Positions 59,607 to 64,000 of a stretch of DNA of 64,000 nucleotides are shown here, one piece after another. The DNA lies in assembly GCF_001279695.1 (NCBI RefSeq), contig NZ_LGDD01000155.1:1-64000 (forward strand). The letters run 5' to 3'. Below the pieces are notes generated by a model. That model saw only the letters and a program-made list of their open reading frames with translations. It searched no databases and had not been told where the DNA came from. Position numbers and translations under genes: made by a program. This stretch comes from Streptomyces sp. WM6378. Its GTDB lineage: Bacteria > Actinomycetota > Actinomycetes > Streptomycetales > Streptomycetaceae. How positions within the stretch are numbered: the stretch's first letter is position 1; each line of letters starts with the position of its first letter.

Positions 59607-60760
59607 TCCTGAGCAGCCCCGAGTCCACCCACTTCACCTGCATGGTGCCGCTGGCCTGGGCGCTGCGCGGCGCCGGGCACGAGGTCCTGGTCGCAGGCCA
59701 GCCCGACATCATCCCGATGGCCCGTTCGGCGGGCCTCAACACGGTCACCGTGGGACGGCAGTTCTTCGGCAAGGACCTGCTCAGCCCGCCGCTGCCGCCG
59801 AACAAGCGGCCCATCGAGATCGTCGGGCCGCTCACCCCGAAGATGACCATGATCGGCTCCCGGGTGTGGGTCCTGCACACCCGCTACATGGCGCCCGAGT
59901 ACCTGGAGGTCGCCGAGCGGTTCAAGCCGGACCTGGTGATCTCGGAGATCTTCGACTGGGTCGCCTGCCTGATCGGCGGCGTCCACAAGATCCCGGTGGT
60001 CTCGCACCGCTGGGGCGTCGACCCGATGAGCCACCTGATGCGGGCCACCGCCGAGGACCTGCTCCAGGGCACCTGCGAGCGCCTCGGCGTCGAGGGCGGC
60101 CTCCCGAAGCCCGACCTGCTGCTCGACCCGGCCCCGCCGCAGCTCCTCGTGGCGGGCGCACCGGCCGGCGCGCCGATCCGGCACATTCCGTTCAACGGCA
60201 CGGGCCACGTGCCGAGTTGGCTGCGCCGGCGCGGCGACAAGCCCCGGGTCTGCGTGACCATGGGCCGCCAGACCATCTCGCTCGGCGGGCTCCCGATGTT
60301 CCGCGGCATCGTCCAGGCCTTCGGCGACCTGCCGGAGACCGACGCGGTGATGACCGTGCAGGAGGAGTTCGTCGACGAGCTCGGCACCATCCCGTCCAAC
60401 GTCACCATCATCCCGCCGACGCCGCTCAACGGCTTCCTCGACAAGACGGACGCGGTGGTCACCCACGGCGGCGCCAACACCCTGCTCGCCGTGGCCAGTT
60501 TCGGCGTCCCGCAGCTGATCATGCCGCAGCTGGTCGACCAGTTCGAGGGCGGCGACCTGCTCGCCGCCGCCGACGCCGGTCTCACCCTGCGCACGGCCGA
60601 GGCGCAGAACGACCCGGCCCAGGTGGCCGAGGCCGTGCGCACCCTGCTCGCCTCGGAGCGGATCGCCAAGGGCTCGACCGTCCTCGCCGAGACCATGGCC
60701 GCCATGCCCAGCCCCGCCGCCGTCGTCCGTGACCTGGAGAACCTCCGATGCGCGTACTGA
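59594..60760 (+). CDS. Glycosyltransferase 4 (GT1/MGT family)
   Basis: 388 residues. MRVLILSSPESTHFTCMVPL start, SEIFDWVACLIGG, SHRWGVDPMSHLMR, DLLLDPAPPQL and the donor-domain DAVVTHGGANTLLAVASFGVPQLIMPQLVDQFEGGDLL, which keeps DQ. It is close in sequence to GT5 and GT6 and probably arose by tandem duplication. Overlaps the synthetase gene by 13 bp and GT5 by 13 bp. Confidence 0.88.
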   Translation: MRVLILSSPESTHFTCMVPLAWALRGAGHEVLVAGQPDIIPMARSAGLNTVTVGRQFFGKDLLSPPLPPNKRPIEIVGPLTPKMTMIGSRVWVLHTRYMAPEYLEVAERFKPDLVISEIFDWVACLIGGVHKIPVVSHRWGVDPMSHLMRATAEDLLQGTCERLGVEGGLPKPDLLLDPAPPQLLVAGAPAGAPIRHIPFNGTGHVPSWLRRRGDKPRVCVTMGRQTISLGGLPMFRGIVQAFGDLPETDAVMTVQEEFVDELGTIPSNVTIIPPTPLNGFLDKTDAVVTHGGANTLLAVASFGVPQLIMPQLVDQFEGGDLLAAADAGLTLRTAEAQNDPAQVAEAVRTLLASERIAKGSTVLAETMAAMPSPAAVVRDLENLRCAY

Positions 60761-61917
60761 TCATCAGCACCCCCGTCGACACGCACTTCCTGCCCATGCT
60801 GCCGCTGATCCGGGCGCTCAAGGAAAAGGGCCACGAGGTGCTCGTCGCGGGGCAGCCCGACGTCACCGGGCCCGCCGAGGCGGCGGGCCTCGCCACCGCC
60901 ACGTTCGGCGAGGCCTTCCACTACACCGATCTGCGTCGGGGCCGGCGGCCCGAGGGCCTGCGCCCCATCGAGGTGGTGGGCCGCCCGCCGGCCCAGCAGA
61001 TCGACGGCGCCGCCCAGATGTGGCGCAACCACGCCCCGTACTTCCTGTACGACTACCTGGAGCTGGCCCGCGAGTGGCGGGCCGACCTGGTGATCTCGGA
61101 CCACATGGAGTTCGCGGGCCCGGTCGTCGCGAAGGTGCTCGGCATCCCCAGCGTGTGGCACCGGTGGGGGGTGGCCCCCACCACCACGTTCATGCTCGGC
61201 CAGACCCGGATGTGGCTCGGCCCGCTGTGCGAGCGGCTCGGCCTCGGCTCCGTCCCCGAGCCGGACCTGATCCTCGACCCGGCACCGCCCACCCTGGCGA
61301 GCGCGGAGGCCCCGGCCGCACGGCCGATCCGCCCGGTGCCGCACACCGGCGACGGCACGCCCTGGACGTACGCCGCCCCGCCCGGGCGCCGGGTCGCGGT
61401 GGCGCTCGGCGGCCACACCCTCAACCTCGACGGCGCCCCGCTGGTGCGCCGCGTCGTCGACGCGCTGGCCTCGACGGGCGGGGTGGAGGCGGTCGTCTCC
61501 GCGGCCCCCGAGCACCGGGCCGCGATCGGCACCCTGCCCGCGGGCATGGCGTACTCCGGCGAGACGGCCCCCGGTCTGCTCTTCCCCGGCGCCGACCTCG
61601 TGGTCCACCACGGCGGGCCCGGCTCCACCCTGGCCGCGGCCGCGCTGGGCATCCCCCAGCTCGTGCTCCCCCAGCTCGACGAGACGTTCCTCGCCGGCGA
61701 CAAGGTGGCAGCCGCGGGCGCCGGGATCACCCTGGACACGGCCGAGCGGCAGAACAGCGCCGCCGAACTGGCCGACAGCGCCCGACAGTTGCTCACCGAA
61801 CCCACATACGAGGCGGGCGCCCGGCGGCTGCGCGCCGAGGTCCAGGACATGCCGGCCCCGGCCGAGACCGTCACCCCGCTCGAAGAATTGACGACACGTC
61901 AGGAGGTACTGGCGTGA
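60748..61917 (+). CDS. Glycosyltransferase 5 (GT1/MGT family)
   Basis: 389 residues. MRVLIISTPVDTHFLPMLPL, SDHMEFAGPVVAKVLGIPSVWHRWG, DLILDPAPPTL, DLVVHHGGPGSTLAAAALGIPQLVLPQLDETFLAGDKV. The donor pair reads DE instead of DQ. Its last bases overlap the GTG start of the MFS gene. Function as for the neighbouring glycosyltransferases; donor and acceptor unknown. Confidence 0.88.
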   Translation: MRVLIISTPVDTHFLPMLPLIRALKEKGHEVLVAGQPDVTGPAEAAGLATATFGEAFHYTDLRRGRRPEGLRPIEVVGRPPAQQIDGAAQMWRNHAPYFLYDYLELAREWRADLVISDHMEFAGPVVAKVLGIPSVWHRWGVAPTTTFMLGQTRMWLGPLCERLGLGSVPEPDLILDPAPPTLASAEAPAARPIRPVPHTGDGTPWTYAAPPGRRVAVALGGHTLNLDGAPLVRRVVDALASTGGVEAVVSAAPEHRAAIGTLPAGMAYSGETAPGLLFPGADLVVHHGGPGSTLAAAALGIPQLVLPQLDETFLAGDKVAAAGAGITLDTAERQNSAAELADSARQLLTEPTYEAGARRLRAEVQDMPAPAETVTPLEELTTRQEVLA

Positions 61918-63689
61918 GCACGGACGTGACCGCCGAAACCGCCACCAGCGAGGCGGACACCAAGGCCGACGAAAAGGTGACCAAGGAGAAGAAGCCCAAT
62001 CCGAACGGGATGAGCGACATCCAGGTCCTGGTGCTCATCGTGTGCGCGATGGCCACCATGACGCTGGCCCTGCTCGACGGCTCGATCATCTCCTCGGCCG
62101 TCCTGCCGATCGTGCGCGACCTCGACCCCGCCCACGGCATCGACCGCTTCCCCTGGCTGATCACCGCGTACCTCCTTGCCGCGACGGCCGCGCAGCCGCT
62201 GTACGGCAGGCTCAGCGACAGCTACGGGCCGCGCCGGATCTACCTGGCCGCGCTCGGCACGTTCCTGGCGGGCTCCGCGCTGTGCGCCACCGCTCACTCG
62301 CTCACCCAGCTGATCGCCTTCCGCGCGGTCCAGGGGCTCGGCGGCGGCGGCCTGATGAGCATGACGCTGATCGTGATCGCCACCCTGTACCCGCCCAAGT
62401 CCCGCGCCGGGCGCTCCAACGCGGGCGGCGCGCTCATCGCGGCCGGCATCATCGCCGGGCCCATGATCGGCGGCCCGCTCAGCGAGAACCTGTCCTGGCG
62501 CTGGATCTTCCTGCTCAACGTGCCGCTCGCAGGCCTCGCGCTCGCCGGAGTGGCCTGGGCGCTGCGCCTCCCGGTGAAGGGCACCCGGCAGAAGGTCGAC
62601 ATCCTCGGCTCGGTCCTGATCGCGGCCGCCACCTGCGCGCTGCTGCTCGGCGTGAAGGCGTACGGCGAGCACAACTCGTTCTCCGGTCCGGTGCTGCCCT
62701 ACTTCTACGGCGGCTTCCTGATGGCCGGAGCGTTCGTCGCGCGGCAGCTGAAGGCGTCCGATCCCCTGATGCCGCTCACCCTGTTCAAGGACAAGGTGTT
62801 CCGGCCCGCGGCGGTCCTCCAGTTCGTGGGCGGCTTCGCGCTGCTCTCGCTGCCGGTGTTCCTCATCAACTACCTGAACATCGTGCGGGGCGTCTCGCTG
62901 GACGCGGTCGGGCTCCATCTGATCCCGCTCGCCGTCGGCGTGGTCCTGGTCTTCCTCTGCTGGGGCAAGATCATCACCCGTACCGGGAAGTGCAAGGCGG
63001 TCCTGGTGGTCACCACGGCGACGGCGACCGCCGCCGTCGCCGGGCTCGGGTTCACCGTGGCCGACGCGCCCGTCTGGGAGCTCGACCTGCTGCTCCTGCT
63101 GCTCGGCGTGGGCCTGGGCGGCGTGACCCAGATCGCGCTGTTCATGACCCAATCCGCCGCTGCGCCCGACCAGTTGGGCGTGGTCACCACCACCTCGCGG
63201 TTCGCGACGATGCTGGGCACCACCATCGGCGGCACCGTGCTCGGCGCGGTCCTCAGCGCCCGCTTCGCCTCGGCCGCCGGCGCCTCGGGCATCAAGGACC
63301 CGGACTCCGCGGCAGCCCAGCTCGCCGGGCTCGACGCGGAACGGCGCCACCTGGTGACGGACGCCTTCGCGCACGCCACGTCCACGCTGCTCCTGGTGGC
63401 CGCGGGGCTCCTGCTGCTCGCGCTGGGGACGGCTCTGGTCATGAAGGACGTCGACGTGAACGCGGTGGCGGACGCGTCCACGGAGGCACCCTCCGCCCCC
63501 GCCGCGGAGGTGTCCGACACCGCCGCCCCCCTACCCGCCGAAGAGGCCGCCCCACAGTCCGAGGAGGACGACGAAGATGCGCGTACTGATGCTAAGCACC
63601 CCCTTCCCCACCCACTTCACCCCCATGGTCCCGCTGGCCTGGGCGCTGATGGGAGCGGGCCACGAGGTGCTGGTCGCCGCGCAGCCTGA
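61914..63689 (+). CDS. MFS drug exporter, 14-helix (DHA2) type
   Basis: 591 residues. Acidic/Lys-rich N-terminal tail of about 35 residues, then 14 predicted helices. Motif A (GRLSDSYGPRR, about 98), motif C-like GGALIAAGIIAGPMIGGPLS and QTxGGTVLGAV-like late helices (TTIGGTVLGAVLSARF) mark a DHA2 transporter. Product export and resistance, parallel to the ABC pair, is inferred. The last 38 codons (from 63577) overlap the next glycosyltransferase gene in another frame and encode a Pro/His/Gly-rich tail, so the natural stop may have been lost. Confidence 0.88.
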   Translation: MSTDVTAETATSEADTKADEKVTKEKKPNPNGMSDIQVLVLIVCAMATMTLALLDGSIISSAVLPIVRDLDPAHGIDRFPWLITAYLLAATAAQPLYGRLSDSYGPRRIYLAALGTFLAGSALCATAHSLTQLIAFRAVQGLGGGGLMSMTLIVIATLYPPKSRAGRSNAGGALIAAGIIAGPMIGGPLSENLSWRWIFLLNVPLAGLALAGVAWALRLPVKGTRQKVDILGSVLIAAATCALLLGVKAYGEHNSFSGPVLPYFYGGFLMAGAFVARQLKASDPLMPLTLFKDKVFRPAAVLQFVGGFALLSLPVFLINYLNIVRGVSLDAVGLHLIPLAVGVVLVFLCWGKIITRTGKCKAVLVVTTATATAAVAGLGFTVADAPVWELDLLLLLLGVGLGGVTQIALFMTQSAAAPDQLGVVTTTSRFATMLGTTIGGTVLGAVLSARFASAAGASGIKDPDSAAAQLAGLDAERRHLVTDAFAHATSTLLLVAAGLLLLALGTALVMKDVDVNAVADASTEAPSAPAAEVSDTAAPLPAEEAAPQSEEDDEDARTDAKHPLPHPLHPHGPAGLGADGSGPRGAGRRAA

Positions 63690-64000
63690 CGTCACCGACG
63701 CGGCCCGCGCCGCCGGGATCTCGGCCGTCGACATCGGCGACCGCTTCCACGGCCTCGACGTCCTCCAGCGCCACCTCCCGGACGGGGTACGCCCGTTGGA
63801 GCTGATGGGCCCGACCCCGCCGGAGAAGATGGCGGGCACGACCAAGCTGTGGGAGACCCACGCCCGCTATCTGGTGAGCTCCTACCTGGAGTTCGCCCGG
63901 GAGTGGGGTCCCGACCTGATCGTCTCGGAGCAGATGGAACTGGCGGGCCAGCTCGTCGCGGGCGCGCTCGGCATCCCGAGCGTGCAGCACCGCTGGGGCG
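63577..64000 (+). CDS. Glycosyltransferase 6 (GT1/MGT family), cut by window end
   Basis: 141 residues visible of an expected 390. MRVLMLSTPFPTHFTPMVPL start, AWALMGAGHEVLVAAQPDV, LIVSEQMELAGQLVAGALGIP and SVQHRWG match the acceptor domain of GT4 and GT5. GAGGAGGACGACGAAG immediately upstream supplies the RBS although it lies within the MFS frame. The donor domain lies beyond the window. Confidence 0.88.
   Translation, partial: MRVLMLSTPFPTHFTPMVPLAWALMGAGHEVLVAAQPDVTDAARAAGISAVDIGDRFHGLDVLQRHLPDGVRPLELMGPTPPEKMAGTTKLWETHARYLVSSYLEFAREWGPDLIVSEQMELAGQLVAGALGIPSVQHRWG

Overview
This is high-GC actinobacterial DNA, almost certainly a Streptomyces chromosome: GC-rich third codon positions, frequent GTG starts, ATGA start/stop overlaps, a CIRCE-controlled hrcA-dnaJ pair, a tandem-HAMP hybrid kinase, a SARP regulator and a type II polyketide locus. 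Both window ends cut genes. The first 106 bases form a perfect fold-back repeat that looks like a contig-end artefact.

1-20.2 kb is mostly conserved chromosome: a lipoprotein fragment, rsmE, a nitronate monooxygenase, dnaJ, hrcA, an MBL-fold hydrolase, a DUF3097 protein, hemW, a small secreted M15-like protein, an OsaC/OsaA/OsaB-like signalling group (PP2C phosphatase, six-HAMP-type hybrid kinase, response regulator), a long-chain acyl-CoA synthetase, lepA and rpsT.

From 20.4 kb to the window end lies a large composite biosynthetic region. It opens with a minus-strand operon of a fatty acyl-AMP ligase, an acyl-CoA dehydrogenase and a phosphopantetheinyl transferase (20.4-24.7 kb). Next come a NarL-type response regulator and two adjacent paralogous genes that each fuse two complete membrane histidine kinases (25.4-31.0 kb). 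Then a compact RiPP cassette follows (31.0-34.2 kb): an N-domain-only SagB-like protein, a fused E1-like/YcaO cyclodehydratase, and a 54-residue cysteine-free precursor peptide whose stop codon overlaps the cyclodehydratase start. A SARP gene (34.5 kb) is divergent from the precursor.

35.5-48.2 kb is a type II polyketide set: COG1878 cyclase, type II thioesterase, KS-alpha, chain-length factor, ACP, SnoaL-like protein, C9-type ketoreductase, two START-fold aromatase/cyclases, an acyl ligase, a double-ABM monooxygenase, an aldo/keto reductase and an FAD monooxygenase. A minus-strand operon (48.3-50.9 kb) adds a KSIII-like acyltransferase, an NAD-dependent epimerase/reductase and another double-ABM protein. 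51.1-64 kb holds six GT1-type glycosyltransferases (the last cut by the window edge), a two-gene ABC exporter, an MFS exporter and a stand-alone A-T-C peptide synthetase.

The strongest connecting signal is a set of paired heptamers resembling TCGAGnn, repeated with an 11-bp period, about 50-120 bp before the starts of most transcription units from 24.7 to 55.2 kb. This is the layout expected of SARP binding sites. It ties the acyl-ligase operon, the polyketide genes, the KSIII operon and the glycosyltransferases into one probable regulon. The simplest reading is a multiply glycosylated, possibly acylated or aminoacylated aromatic polyketide, with a RiPP cassette and an unusual sensor-kinase system embedded in the same region. 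The product cannot be named from the sequence.
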